64,000 bases of DNA from CAJBVG01 sp943372995 (lineage in GTDB: Bacteria > Bacteroidota > Bacteroidia > Sphingobacteriales > Sphingobacteriaceae): positions 62,001 to 126,000 of the forward strand of contig CALSAQ010000004.1 of the NCBI GenBank assembly GCA_943372995.1, written 5' to 3'. Both the position numbers and the translations under genes were made by a program. The notes under the pieces are model-generated. The model was not told the DNA's origin, searched no databases, and saw only the letters and a list, made by a program, of their open reading frames with translations. This document shows positions 50,834 to 59,869 of the stretch, piece by piece. How positions within the stretch are numbered: position 1 is the first letter of the stretch; the number at the start of each line of letters is the position of its first letter.

Positions 50834-53149
50834 ATGTGGGGTAGACTAGGAGAATCAATTTTAAGGAACAGAATAGTTCTTTTGATCATTATATTTATTG
50901 GAGTGGGCTTTATGGCCTACAAAGGAAAAGATGTAGAGTTAGCTTTTGCTGGTGCAAAAGTTCTTCCAGTTACCGACCCTGCCTATCTAGAATATAACAA
51001 ATTTAAAGCTCAGTTTGGTGAAGATGGAACCATGATGGTTCTTGGAGTTCAGACTGAGAAGATTTTTGATAAGGATTTTTATAACGATTGGAAAGTTCTA
51101 GGGGATAAGATTGATAGTATAAAAGGGATATCAAATGTACTCTCTGTTTCACATGCTTTTGAGTTAAGTAAAGACACTATAAATAAAAGTTTTAAACTTA
51201 GTAAGGTTCATAATGGACTTGCAGTAAGTCAGGAACAATGTGATAGCATTAAGCAACAAATTCTGAGTTTACCATTTTATGAGAAGTTAATTTTAAATAT
51301 AGATTCTAACTCAACTCTAATGGCAATTAGTTTTGATAAGAACACTCTGAATACTCGAAATAGAGCTCCGGTTACTGCTGAGATAATGAAGTATGCTCAA
51401 GAGTTTGAAGCAAAACACAATATAACCTTACATTATTCTGGATTACCATTTATAAGAAGTATTATATCAGTTAAAGTTTCAAAAGAATTTGAACTTTTCT
51501 TAACATTAGCAGTAATTATTACAGCAATTATTTTATTAATATTCTTTAGGTCGTTCTACGCGGTGGTATTTCCAATTATGGTAGTATTAATTGGTGTGGT
51601 TACATCTTTAGGTACACTAGTGTTGTTTGGTTATCAAATAACATTGTTAACGGGATTAATACCACCTTTAATAGTTGTTATTGGGATTCCGAATTGTATA
51701 TTAATTTTAAATAAGTATCACACAGAGTATATGCTTTCGCAGGATAAATTGAAAGCAATGAGTACAGCAATACTAAGAGCTGGAGAAACAACTCTGTTTG
51801 CTAACTTAACTACTGCGATAGGTTTTGGTGTATTTGGATTAACTAGTTCTGAGATATTAACTCAATTTGGAATAGTTGCATCTATTAATGTAATGCTTAC
51901 TTGGTTAATATCGTTAATATTGATTCCAATAATATTTAGTTATTTACCTAGCCCCAAACTTGGCCACACAAAACATTTAGATAATAGATATCTCAATCAA
52001 TTTATAAAAGTAATTGATTTTTGGGTGCACAACCACTCAAGAAAAATATATATAGTAACAATTATCATTGTGCTTGTTTCTTTATTTGGCATGACGAAGA
52101 TTAACGTGAATGGGTATATGGTAGATGATCTTCCTCAGAATGACCCAGTGTTAACGGATTTGAAATTTTTTGAAAGAAATTTCGATGGAGTATTACCATT
52201 AGAGGTACAAATTGATTCTAAACGCAAAAATGGATTGATGAATATTTCATCAATAAAAAAAATAGAGAAATTAGATAAGATGATGAGTTCTTATCCAGAA
52301 TTTTCTAGATCAATTTCATTGAATGAAGTGTTGAAGTATTCGAAGCAAGCTTTCTATAATGGCAATCCTGAGTTTTACAAGTTGCCATCTGAAGCAGAAG
52401 CTGCATTTATTCTCAGTTATGCAAAAAATTCTGGCGGAAAAGGAAGTATGCTAAGATCATATATCGATTCGACGAATCGAATGACAAGAATCAGCTTCCA
52501 GGTTAAAGATGTTGGTTCTAATAGAATGAATGTATTACTAGCGGAAGTGAAAACTAGAGTAGATTCTATATTCAATCCTGAAAAATTTGATGTGCTTTTA
52601 ACTGGAGCTAGTGTAATTTTTGTTGAAGGAGCTAATTATTTGTTATACAATTTAGCTGAAAGCTTATTAATTGCAGTAGGACTTATTTCTTTATTGATGT
52701 TGTATTTGTTTAGAACATTTAAAATGGTAATTATTTCTTTGTTGCCTAATATAGTTCCATTGATGATTACAGCAGGTATAATGGGATTTATGGGAATGAG
52801 TTTAAAACCAAGTACAATATTGATTTTTAGTATTGCTTTTGGGATTGCTTCAGATCAAACATTATACTTCCTAACTAAATTCAGACACGAACAGTTCACA
52901 AAAGATTGGAGTATCTCGAAGACAGTTTCAATGACACTTAAGGAAGCAGGCTTGAGTATGATATATACTGCGATAATTTTGTTTTTCGGATTTGGAATAT
53001 TTGCAGCATCAAATTTTGGAGGAACAATCGCACTAGGGATACTATTGTCAATTACATTGTTAGTAGCAGTGGTATCAAATTTAATTTTATTGCCAACATT
53101 ATTATTAAGCCTTGAAAAAAGGATAGAGAAGAAAAATAAAAAAGTATGA
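50834..53149 (+). CDS. MMPL/RND family membrane exporter
   Basis: The 771-residue protein has the pseudo-twofold RND layout: a membrane helix near residues 14-28, a periplasmic domain, five helices near 205-375, then a second helix-domain-helices half (from about 410). The second half has IFSIAFGIASDQTLYFLTKFRHE, with the Asp expected for proton coupling; the first half has IVVIGIPNCILILNKYHTEY in the same place, without an acid. No efflux partner genes are nearby. Cargo is unknown; MMPL proteins often move lipids or hydrophobic compounds. Its stop overlaps the ileS start (ATGA). Confidence 0.9.
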   Translation: MWGRLGESILRNRIVLLIIIFIGVGFMAYKGKDVELAFAGAKVLPVTDPAYLEYNKFKAQFGEDGTMMVLGVQTEKIFDKDFYNDWKVLGDKIDSIKGISNVLSVSHAFELSKDTINKSFKLSKVHNGLAVSQEQCDSIKQQILSLPFYEKLILNIDSNSTLMAISFDKNTLNTRNRAPVTAEIMKYAQEFEAKHNITLHYSGLPFIRSIISVKVSKEFELFLTLAVIITAIILLIFFRSFYAVVFPIMVVLIGVVTSLGTLVLFGYQITLLTGLIPPLIVVIGIPNCILILNKYHTEYMLSQDKLKAMSTAILRAGETTLFANLTTAIGFGVFGLTSSEILTQFGIVASINVMLTWLISLILIPIIFSYLPSPKLGHTKHLDNRYLNQFIKVIDFWVHNHSRKIYIVTIIIVLVSLFGMTKINVNGYMVDDLPQNDPVLTDLKFFERNFDGVLPLEVQIDSKRKNGLMNISSIKKIEKLDKMMSSYPEFSRSISLNEVLKYSKQAFYNGNPEFYKLPSEAEAAFILSYAKNSGGKGSMLRSYIDSTNRMTRISFQVKDVGSNRMNVLLAEVKTRVDSIFNPEKFDVLLTGASVIFVEGANYLLYNLAESLLIAVGLISLLMLYLFRTFKMVIISLLPNIVPLMITAGIMGFMGMSLKPSTILIFSIAFGIASDQTLYFLTKFRHEQFTKDWSISKTVSMTLKEAGLSMIYTAIILFFGFGIFAASNFGGTIALGILLSITLLVAVVSNLILLPTLLLSLEKRIEKKNKKV

Positions 53150-56100
53150 GTAAGTACCCAGAATATAAACAACTGAATTTATCTCAAATAGGTAAAGATG
53201 TATTGAAGTATTGGAAGGACCAGCAAATATTTGATAAGAGTATTAATACTCGGCCGGAAAGTAAACCCTATACATTTTACGAAGGCCCTCCTTCTGCTAA
53301 CGGTATGCCAGGTATACATCACGTAATGGCTAGAAGTATTAAAGATATTTTCTGCCGTTATAAAACGTTACAAGGTTTTCAGGTTAAAAGAAAAGGTGGC
53401 TGGGATACTCATGGATTACCAATAGAGCTTGCTGTAGAGAAAGCATTGGGAATTACAAAAGAAGACATAGGGAAAAAAATATCGGTAGATGAGTATAATG
53501 CTGCTTGTAAAAAAGAAGTAATGCGCTATACCGACGTGTGGAATGACCTAACAGAAAAAATGGGTTACTGGGTAGATTTAAATAATCCGTATGTAACTTA
53601 TCATAACGAATATATTGAAACTCTTTGGTGGTTGTTGCAACAAATGTATAATAAAGGATTGTTGTATAAGGGATACACTATACAACCTTATTCCCCAGCT
53701 GCTGGAACTGGCTTAAGCTCTCATGAGTTGAATCAGCCAGGCACATACAAAATGGTTAAAGACACCACTATTGTTGCTCAGTTTAAAATAAAAAGAGACA
53801 ATCAATCAGAAAAAATAACAGAAGGAATTAATGCTGATGTTCATTTCTTGGCCTGGACAACTACACCATGGACCTTACCTTCTAATACAGCTTTAGCTGT
53901 TGGTAAAGAAATTGAATATGTATTAGTAAAGAGTTTTAATCAATATACTTTTGAACAAATACATGTTATCCTAGCTAAGGATTTATTTGGGAAATATTTT
54001 TCTGAGAAAAATGCAGACTTATCTCTTGAAGATTATAAACCAGGCGATAAAAATATTCCTTTTAAAATTTTAAAATCATTCAAAGGTAAAGATTTAGCAG
54101 GGGTAAACTACGAGCAATTATTACCTTATGCTACTCCAGAAGATGGCGATGCTTTTAGAGTTATTATTGGAGATTTTGTTACCACTGAAGATGGTACTGG
54201 TATAGTTCATATTGCTCCTAGCTTTGGTGCAGATGACTTTAGGGTAGCTAAACAAAATGGAATAGGATCACTTACTCTAGTAGATAAACGTGGAAAATTT
54301 GTGAGTGCAGTAGTTGACTTTGCAAACGAATTTGTGAAAGAGGATTATTTATCTACAGATGAAAAAGAAATTGAAAGAGTAAAGCAAGGAAGAGAGAAAT
54401 ATCTTTCGGTCGACGAACGTATTTCAATCAAATTAAAAACAGAAAACAAAGCTTTCAAAGTTGAGAAATACGAACATACTTATCCTCATTGTTGGAGAAC
54501 TGATAAACCAGTTTTGTATTATCCCTTAGACTCTTGGTTTATAAAAACTACAGCATTAAAAGAGCGAATGGTGGAGTTAAACAAAACCATTAACTGGAAG
54601 CCTGAATCTACTGGTACAGGTCGTTTTGGAAATTGGTTAGAGAATTTAGTCGATTGGAATTTATCACGCTCTAGGTATTGGGGAACACCTTTGCCGATTT
54701 GGAGAACAGAAGATTCGTCGGAAGAAAAATGTATTGGTTCTGTTGCCGAATTAAAAGTAGAAATGAACAAAGCTTTAAGCTCTGACGCATTATCGGCAAG
54801 TGAAAAATCAAAGATGCAAGACATCATTAATCAATATGATAATAATACTTACGATTTACATAGACCTTATGTAGATGATATTATTTTGGTTTCTTCATCT
54901 GGAAAGAAGATGACCAGAGAGACTGATTTGATTGATGTATGGTTTGATTCAGGTGCAATGCCTTACGCACAGTGGGGCTTAGATATGCAGAAACTAAATT
55001 CAGGAGATAAACAACCTTTTGCAAATGGCTGGAATGGAGCATATCCTGCAGACTTTATTGCTGAAGGTGTAGATCAAACTAGAGGTTGGTTCTTTACATT
55101 ACATGCAATTGCAGTATTGTTGTTCGATTCAATTGCGTATAAAAATGTGGTATCGAATGGTTTGGTTTTGGATAAGAATGGCAACAAAATGTCGAAACGT
55201 TTAGGTAACGCAGTAGATCCTTTTGATACCATAGAAAAATTTGGTCCAGATGCTACTCGTTGGTATATGATAAGCAATGCTGCTCCATGGGACAATCTCA
55301 AATTCGACCTCGAAGGCTTGCAGGAAGTGCAACGTAAATTTTTTGGAACACTCTACAATACTTATGCATTCTTTGCATTATATGCCAATATAGATCAGTT
55401 TGAGATTAATTCGGATGAAGTAATACCAGTTAATGATAGACCAGAATTAGATCGTTGGATTATTTCGAGTTTAAATGCTTTGATAAAAGATGTTGAAGAA
55501 GCCTATGAAAATTATGAACCACATAGAGCGGCTCGTTATATTCAATCGTTCGTAGATGAAAATCTGTCGAATTGGTATGTTCGTTTGGCTAGAAGAAGAT
55601 TCTGGAGAGGCGAAATGACTGATGATAAGAAAGCGGCTTATGAAACACTCTTCGAATGTTTGGTCACTTGTTCTAAATTAATGAGTCCTATTGCTCCGTT
55701 TTTCTCCGATTGGTTATATAGAAACCTTACTAATGGAAGAGCTTTAATGGGTAATCAAGAAGAATCAGTGCATTTAACCACTTGGAACAAAGCTGATGAA
55801 AAATTAATAGATATTGAATTGAACGAGAGCATGCAATTAGCTCAGGATATTTCTTCAATGATTCTTTCTTTGCGTAAAAAAGTTAATATTAACGTTCGCC
55901 AGCCTTTACAAAAAGCTTTAATACCAATATTAGATGAACAGTTTGAGAAAAAAGTAGAGAGAGTAAAATCACTGATTTTATCAGAGACTAACCTCAAAGA
56001 AATTAGCTATATAAAAGATACAGAAGGGTTTATAAAGAAAAAGATAAAACCAAATTTCAAATCACTGGGAGCAAAAGTTGGTAAAGACATGAAAGAGGTT

Positions 56101-56553
56101 GCTGCTGAAATCTCAGCTTTTGAGCAAGAGCAGATTGCAAAACTTGAAAAAGAAGGCTCAATAACCTTAAAAACAGGTTCCTATGAGATTTCAATAGATG
56201 AAGTAGAGATTATTGCTGATGATATACCAGGTTGGTTAGTGAATGTGATGGGAAAACTTACTGTAGCATTAGATGTTCATATCAGTGAAGAATTACGATT
56301 AGAAGGTATTGCAAGGGAGTTTATCAACAGAATACAAAATTTAAGAAAGGATAAAGGATTTGAGGTTACCGACAGGATAAATGTAATGGTCGCTGAAAAT
56401 GAATTTATTAAAGATTCAATAAATCATAATTTAAACTATATTTGCGCCGAAATTTTGGCGAACAAAATTGAGTTTGTCAAAGAGCTAACTATAAAGGAAA
56501 GGGTTGAAATAAATGAAAAAGAAATCAACATCAGCATCGAAAAAGCCAGCTAA
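53146..56553 (+). CDS. ileS: Isoleucyl-tRNA synthetase, type 2, with GxHH motif
   Basis: The length (1135) and the YEGPPSANGMPGIHHVMARS block fit the long, eukaryote-like IleRS2 type. The HIGH signature reads GIHH (residues 56-59): the first and third positions are exchanged compared with HxGH. KMSKR (K681, GNKMSKRLGNAVDP) is normal, as are the editing-domain blocks (TTPWTLPSNTALAV, GTGIVHIAPSFGADDF). The enzyme charges tRNA-Ile. IleRS2 types are linked to mupirocin resistance, and the GxHH form to an even higher level (established knowledge). It starts in an ATGA overlap with MMPL and overlaps the next gene by 41 bases. Confidence 0.96.
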   Translation: MSKYPEYKQLNLSQIGKDVLKYWKDQQIFDKSINTRPESKPYTFYEGPPSANGMPGIHHVMARSIKDIFCRYKTLQGFQVKRKGGWDTHGLPIELAVEKALGITKEDIGKKISVDEYNAACKKEVMRYTDVWNDLTEKMGYWVDLNNPYVTYHNEYIETLWWLLQQMYNKGLLYKGYTIQPYSPAAGTGLSSHELNQPGTYKMVKDTTIVAQFKIKRDNQSEKITEGINADVHFLAWTTTPWTLPSNTALAVGKEIEYVLVKSFNQYTFEQIHVILAKDLFGKYFSEKNADLSLEDYKPGDKNIPFKILKSFKGKDLAGVNYEQLLPYATPEDGDAFRVIIGDFVTTEDGTGIVHIAPSFGADDFRVAKQNGIGSLTLVDKRGKFVSAVVDFANEFVKEDYLSTDEKEIERVKQGREKYLSVDERISIKLKTENKAFKVEKYEHTYPHCWRTDKPVLYYPLDSWFIKTTALKERMVELNKTINWKPESTGTGRFGNWLENLVDWNLSRSRYWGTPLPIWRTEDSSEEKCIGSVAELKVEMNKALSSDALSASEKSKMQDIINQYDNNTYDLHRPYVDDIILVSSSGKKMTRETDLIDVWFDSGAMPYAQWGLDMQKLNSGDKQPFANGWNGAYPADFIAEGVDQTRGWFFTLHAIAVLLFDSIAYKNVVSNGLVLDKNGNKMSKRLGNAVDPFDTIEKFGPDATRWYMISNAAPWDNLKFDLEGLQEVQRKFFGTLYNTYAFFALYANIDQFEINSDEVIPVNDRPELDRWIISSLNALIKDVEEAYENYEPHRAARYIQSFVDENLSNWYVRLARRRFWRGEMTDDKKAAYETLFECLVTCSKLMSPIAPFFSDWLYRNLTNGRALMGNQEESVHLTTWNKADEKLIDIELNESMQLAQDISSMILSLRKKVNINVRQPLQKALIPILDEQFEKKVERVKSLILSETNLKEISYIKDTEGFIKKKIKPNFKSLGAKVGKDMKEVAAEISAFEQEQIAKLEKEGSITLKTGSYEISIDEVEIIADDIPGWLVNVMGKLTVALDVHISEELRLEGIAREFINRIQNLRKDKGFEVTDRINVMVAENEFIKDSINHNLNYICAEILANKIEFVKELTIKERVEINEKEINISIEKAS

Positions 56554-57508
56554 AGTGGCTAAAAAGCCAGTTAAAGCTGCAAAATCGAGCGGTTCAACTA
56601 AAAAAGCAGTAGCTAAAGCGGCCCCTAAAAAAGCGGTGGCTAAAAAAGCTACAGCAAAGCCCACAGCTAAAAAACCTGTTGCAAAAAAGGCAGCTCCTAA
56701 GGCTAGCCCTAAAAAAGCAGTAGCTAAAGCACCTGCTAAAAAAGTTGCCCCTAAAAAGGCAGTTGCGAAAAAGGTAGTGGCAAAAGCAGCTCCTAAGAAA
56801 GCGGTAGCTAAGAAGGTAGTGGCGAAAGCGGCACCTAAAAAGGCGGTTGCTAAAAAGGCAGTAGTAAAAGCTGCTCCTAAGAAAGCGGTAGCTAAAAAAC
56901 CAGTTACTAAAGCAGCACCTAAGAAAGCAATAGCTAAAAAAGTAGTTGCTAAAGCAGCACCTAAAAAAGTGGAAACTAAAAAAGTAGTAACAAAGAAGGT
57001 AGTGGCAAAAGCAGCACCCGCTAAAGTAGTAGCGAAACCTGTAGCTACTAAACCAGTTGAGAAAAAAGTCGAAGTAAAGAAAGTTGAAGTGAAAAAAGTT
57101 GTAGAGAAACCAACTCCAGTTGTTCCTTCAGCTCCTGAAAAGACCCGCTACTCAGATTCTGAACTACAAGAATTTAAAGAAATAATTGTTAGAAAATTGA
57201 ACTCAGCTAGAGAAGAACTTCAATTACTAACAGAAACATTAAGTAATCCAAATAGTAATGGAACAGATGATACAGCTGGAACATTTAAAGTTTTGGAAGA
57301 TGGTTCAGCAACACTAGAGAAAGAGCATGTTAACCAGTTAGCAGCCCGTCAACGTAAATTTATTGATCAGTTGGAAGCAGCATTGGTTAGAATTGAAAAC
57401 AAAACTTATGGTGTTTGCAGAGAAACAGGTAAACTAATTCCTAAAGAGCGATTGAGAGCTGTACCACATACTACACTAAGTATGGAAGCTAAATTAAAAC
57501 AGAATTAA
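56513..57508 (+). CDS. Histone H1-like/DksA fusion protein with degenerate zinc finger
   Basis: Residues 1 to about 205 are a low-complexity Lys/Ala/Pro/Val tail of the histone H1/AlgP type, with a 14-residue repeat (AAPKKAVAKKVVAK) about six times. Residues about 210-331 are a TraR/DksA-like domain: helices (YSDSELQEFKEIIVRKLNSA, LAARQRKFIDQLEAALVRIE) and YGVCRETGKLIPKERLRAVP. Only C302 of the four zinc Cys remains; the other positions are T305, S323 and A326. It may bind DNA through the tail and RNA polymerase through the DksA part; both are inferences. The start lies 41 bases inside the end of ileS. The tail codons are repetitive and may be unstable. Confidence 0.85.
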   Translation: MKKKSTSASKKPAKVAKKPVKAAKSSGSTKKAVAKAAPKKAVAKKATAKPTAKKPVAKKAAPKASPKKAVAKAPAKKVAPKKAVAKKVVAKAAPKKAVAKKVVAKAAPKKAVAKKAVVKAAPKKAVAKKPVTKAAPKKAIAKKVVAKAAPKKVETKKVVTKKVVAKAAPAKVVAKPVATKPVEKKVEVKKVEVKKVVEKPTPVVPSAPEKTRYSDSELQEFKEIIVRKLNSAREELQLLTETLSNPNSNGTDDTAGTFKVLEDGSATLEKEHVNQLAARQRKFIDQLEAALVRIENKTYGVCRETGKLIPKERLRAVPHTTLSMEAKLKQN

Positions 57509-57519
57509 TATTTTTTAAA

Positions 57520-57527
57520 TATCTTTA
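57520..57527 (+). promoter_or_regulatory. Weak candidate -7 box (TATCTTTA) for lspA
   Basis: TATCTTTA differs from TAnnTTTG at the last base. If used, transcription would begin near 57531, just before the hairpin at 57532-57563, so the hairpin would form at the 5' end of the lspA mRNA. Confidence 0.25.
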
Positions 57528-57531
57528 CGAG

Positions 57532-57563
57532 AAGTATGCGATTTAATATCGCATACTTTTTTT
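57532..57563 (+). terminator. Terminator hairpin directly before lspA
   Basis: AAGTATGCGAT and ATCGCATACTT form a perfect 11-bp stem with loop TTAAT, followed by a T-run. It lies 24 bases after the H1/DksA stop and 6 bases before the lspA ATG. Confidence 0.85.
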
Positions 57564-57569
57564 ATACAC

Positions 57570-58166
57570 ATGAAATTATACATAAAACCACTTCTCATTA
57601 TTTTTGCTGTACTACTTGTAGATCAGGTATTGAAATATTGGATAAAAACTAATATGTATATCGGTGAAGAATTTAATGTGTTTGGAAATTGGTTCATTAT
57701 TCATTTTACAGAAAACAATGGGATGGCCTTTGGCTTAGAATTAGGTGGAAGTTATGGTAAACTCGCACTTAGTTTATTTAGAGTCTTTGCAGTTTTTGGC
57801 TTAGGTTACATATTTCATTATGTGATAAAGAATAAGTATCATTTTGGATTAATTACTTGTGTTAGTTTAATTTTAGCGGGAGCATTAGGTAATATCATCG
57901 ACTCTGTTTTTTATGGTAAATTATTTGGTTATGCTGGATATTTACACGGTAGAGTAGTAGATATGTTTTATTTCCCCATTATTCAAGGTTATTACCCAGA
58001 TTGGATGCCATTTGTTGGAGGAGAAGATTTTATCTTTTTCAGACCAGTCTTTAATTTTGCTGATGCAGCAATTAGTGTCGGTGTAATCGTAATCATAATA
58101 TTCCAGAATAAATTTCTCAATAAAGACTTAAGCAGAATCGAAAAAGACCTAAACGGTAGTATTTAA
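57570..58166 (+). CDS. lspA: Lipoprotein signal peptidase II
   Basis: The four-helix membrane aspartyl protease has the LspA motifs VDQVLKYWI, ENNGMAFG (residues 49-56), GRVVDMFYFP with D131 and FNFADAAIS with D165; D131 and D165 are the catalytic pair. It removes signal peptides from lipoproteins after Lgt acts. At 198 residues it is longer than E. coli LspA (164), with an insert near residues 137-158 before the second Asp, common in Bacteroidota. No Shine-Dalgarno is seen; the ATG follows a terminator hairpin. Confidence 0.95.
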   Translation: MKLYIKPLLIIFAVLLVDQVLKYWIKTNMYIGEEFNVFGNWFIIHFTENNGMAFGLELGGSYGKLALSLFRVFAVFGLGYIFHYVIKNKYHFGLITCVSLILAGALGNIIDSVFYGKLFGYAGYLHGRVVDMFYFPIIQGYYPDWMPFVGGEDFIFFRPVFNFADAAISVGVIVIIIFQNKFLNKDLSRIEKDLNGSI

Positions 58167-58212
58167 AGTTTTTTCATCTTATTTAACTATTTGCCTGATT
58201 AATAGGTATTTC

Positions 58213-58256
58213 ATGACTTATGTCATAGTTATATTATATAACTTATTCTACCTTTG
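58213..58256 (+). promoter_or_regulatory. SIMPL gene promoter: FNR-like palindrome plus -7 box TACCTTTG
   Basis: ATGAC-TTAT-GTCAT at 58213-58226 is a perfect palindrome of the FNR/Crp type. Its centre lies 29.5 bases before the -7 box TACCTTTG (58249-58256), or about -40.5 from a start near 58260. There is no -33 TTTG. The spacing equals that of the copper operon promoter at 47560-47602. Confidence 0.5.
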
Positions 58257-58281
58257 AGTATTAATTTAACTCTCAAATAAA

Positions 58282-58974
58282 ATGTCACGTATTAATTATA
58301 TGTTGTTGCTGCTTGTGTTTTTCATAAGCAAGCAAGCTCATACACAAAATCACCTTGATACATTTTCAACTAAGAGGACTATAGAAGTTGTAGGAACATC
58401 GTCTATTGATTTTCAGCCCAATCAAATTTTTATTGGTTTTACTATTAAAGAGTATACTAAAGGAGATTTAATAATAGGGATTGAAAAAACAGAAAAGGAA
58501 ATAAAGAGAATACTTGAGCAATTGCACATAAATACAAAAGATCTAGCAGTAAGCAATTTTTATGGATATACGAATTATTCGGGTATAGAAACAGTAAATC
58601 AATTTATTACTAGAAAAACTTATAGATTAAAGTTGAATGATTTGGCTTTACTAGATGTATTTGTAAATAGTATAGACAAATTTGCTATAGAGTCATTGCA
58701 AATTGAAGAAACCTCACATTCTAATCTACAAGAAAATTATAAACTTGCAAGAAAGGAAGCAATGCAATCAGCACGACAAAAAGCTGATGAACTATTGAGT
58801 GTTCTAAATGAAAAATGTGGAAGAGTATTAACTGTAGAAGAAATTGCCTTGCCATTAAACACACAAGTGCTAAGTCAAACTGGTATATTATTTCAAAAAA
58901 AAGATAATCTAAGTATAGATACTCAAAAGATAAACCTGTCTTATCAGGTTAAAGTTGTATTTGAAATAAAATAA
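58282..58974 (+). CDS. SIMPL domain (DUF541) exported protein
   Basis: A signal peptide (MSRINYMLLLLVFFISKQAH, ending in THT/Q) is followed by a SIMPL/DUF541 domain. The family pattern TIEVVGTSSIDFQPNQIFIGFTI is at residues about 35-57, then helix LARKEAMQSARQKADELLSVL and the final strand LSYQVKVVFEIK. The family is found in periplasmic proteins of unclear function, some linked to oxidative or membrane stress. The FNR-like site in its promoter suggests control by a Crp/Fnr-type regulator. It converges with rdgB with 2 bases between stops. Confidence 0.85.
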   Translation: MSRINYMLLLLVFFISKQAHTQNHLDTFSTKRTIEVVGTSSIDFQPNQIFIGFTIKEYTKGDLIIGIEKTEKEIKRILEQLHINTKDLAVSNFYGYTNYSGIETVNQFITRKTYRLKLNDLALLDVFVNSIDKFAIESLQIEETSHSNLQENYKLARKEAMQSARQKADELLSVLNEKCGRVLTVEEIALPLNTQVLSQTGILFQKKDNLSIDTQKINLSYQVKVVFEIK

Positions 58975-58976
58975 AA

Positions 58977-59558
58977 TTATATTTTTTGTAAATATTTTTC
59001 CATCTGATCAAGAGCTCTTGCTCTGTGGCTAATTTCATTTTTTTGTAAGTCATTCATTTCAGCGAAAGTGATTTGATATCCTTCGGGTTCAAAAATCGGG
59101 TCGTATCCAAATCCATTCTTGCCAACACGTTCGTGTCTTATTCTTCCATTAACCTCACCTCTAAAAAGATATTCTACACCATCAATAATCAGTGCAATTA
59201 CCGAAATAAATTTTGCTTCTCTATTTGTTTTGCCTTGTAATTTGAGTAGAACTTTATCTATATTTTTTTCGTGATTAACAGGTTCGCCTGCGTAACGTGC
59301 GGAATATATACCAGGCTCGTTATTTAATGAAGGTATTACCAAACCAGAATCATCAGCAAAACAGTTGCAGTTAAATTTATGATGGATTGTTCTAGCTTTT
59401 ATGAGTGCATTTTCTTCAAAAGTATTCCCGTCTTCAATAATATCATCATAAAAACCAATTTCCTCCATACTTAACAAATCAAAGCGGTTACCTAAAATTG
59501 ATTTAATCTCTTCAATTTTATGTTTATTGTTTGAGGCAATAATAAGTTTTGATTTCAA
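58977..59558 (-). CDS. rdgB: Non-canonical purine NTP pyrophosphatase
   Basis: The protein shows the RdgB/HAM1 pattern: LIIASNNKHKIEEIKSIL at the start, TFEENALIKARTIH, ADDSGLVIPSLNNEPGIYSARYAG and RVGKNGFGYDPIFEPEG near the end. It hydrolyses ITP, XTP and dITP to the monophosphates so that they are kept out of DNA and RNA. At 193 residues it is typical. It lies 4 bases after the DUF4834 gene on the minus strand. Confidence 0.96.
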   Translation of the reverse strand: MKSKLIIASNNKHKIEEIKSILGNRFDLLSMEEIGFYDDIIEDGNTFEENALIKARTIHHKFNCNCFADDSGLVIPSLNNEPGIYSARYAGEPVNHEKNIDKVLLKLQGKTNREAKFISVIALIIDGVEYLFRGEVNGRIRHERVGKNGFGYDPIFEPEGYQITFAEMNDLQKNEISHRARALDQMEKYLQKI

Positions 59559-59562
59559 TGAT

Positions 59563-59817
59563 TTATTTTTTTACTTCTTCGTAATCTACAAAGTCGCCAC
59601 CCTCTTTCTTGAAGCTGAATTTCTTCTTTGGTTTTGGTGGAGTATAATCAACGTGAATATCACCCTCTCTAAATGATGTATCTTGACGACGATATTGGTT
59701 GTTCATGTTTCTTTGTGCTTTCTTTACCACTTCAGAAACCATAAAAGGCATTAAAAGTCTTGATAGTGAACGAAGCACCAAAACGATTAATATGAGGGTT
59801 AAAATGAATTTAAACAT
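59563..59817 (-). CDS. DUF4834 small membrane-anchored protein
   Basis: The 84-residue protein has one N-terminal hydrophobic helix (FKFILTLILIVLVLRSLSRLL) and a basic, Pro/Lys-rich tail (DYTPPKPKKKFSFKKEGGDFVDYEEVKK). This is the pattern of the DUF4834 family, known only from Bacteroidota. Its function is unknown. It lies between uvrB (52-base gap) and rdgB. Confidence 0.75.
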   Translation of the reverse strand: MFKFILTLILIVLVLRSLSRLLMPFMVSEVVKKAQRNMNNQYRRQDTSFREGDIHVDYTPPKPKKKFSFKKEGGDFVDYEEVKK

Positions 59818-59869
59818 AAAATAATAATGTGTACAAATATACTAATAAACGGATTTTTGAGAAGCTTGT

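Noticed and set aside
56513..57100. Histone-like tail as a sequencing or assembly artefact
   Set aside because: The frame stays open, codons vary between repeats, and the tail joins the DksA domain without a shift.
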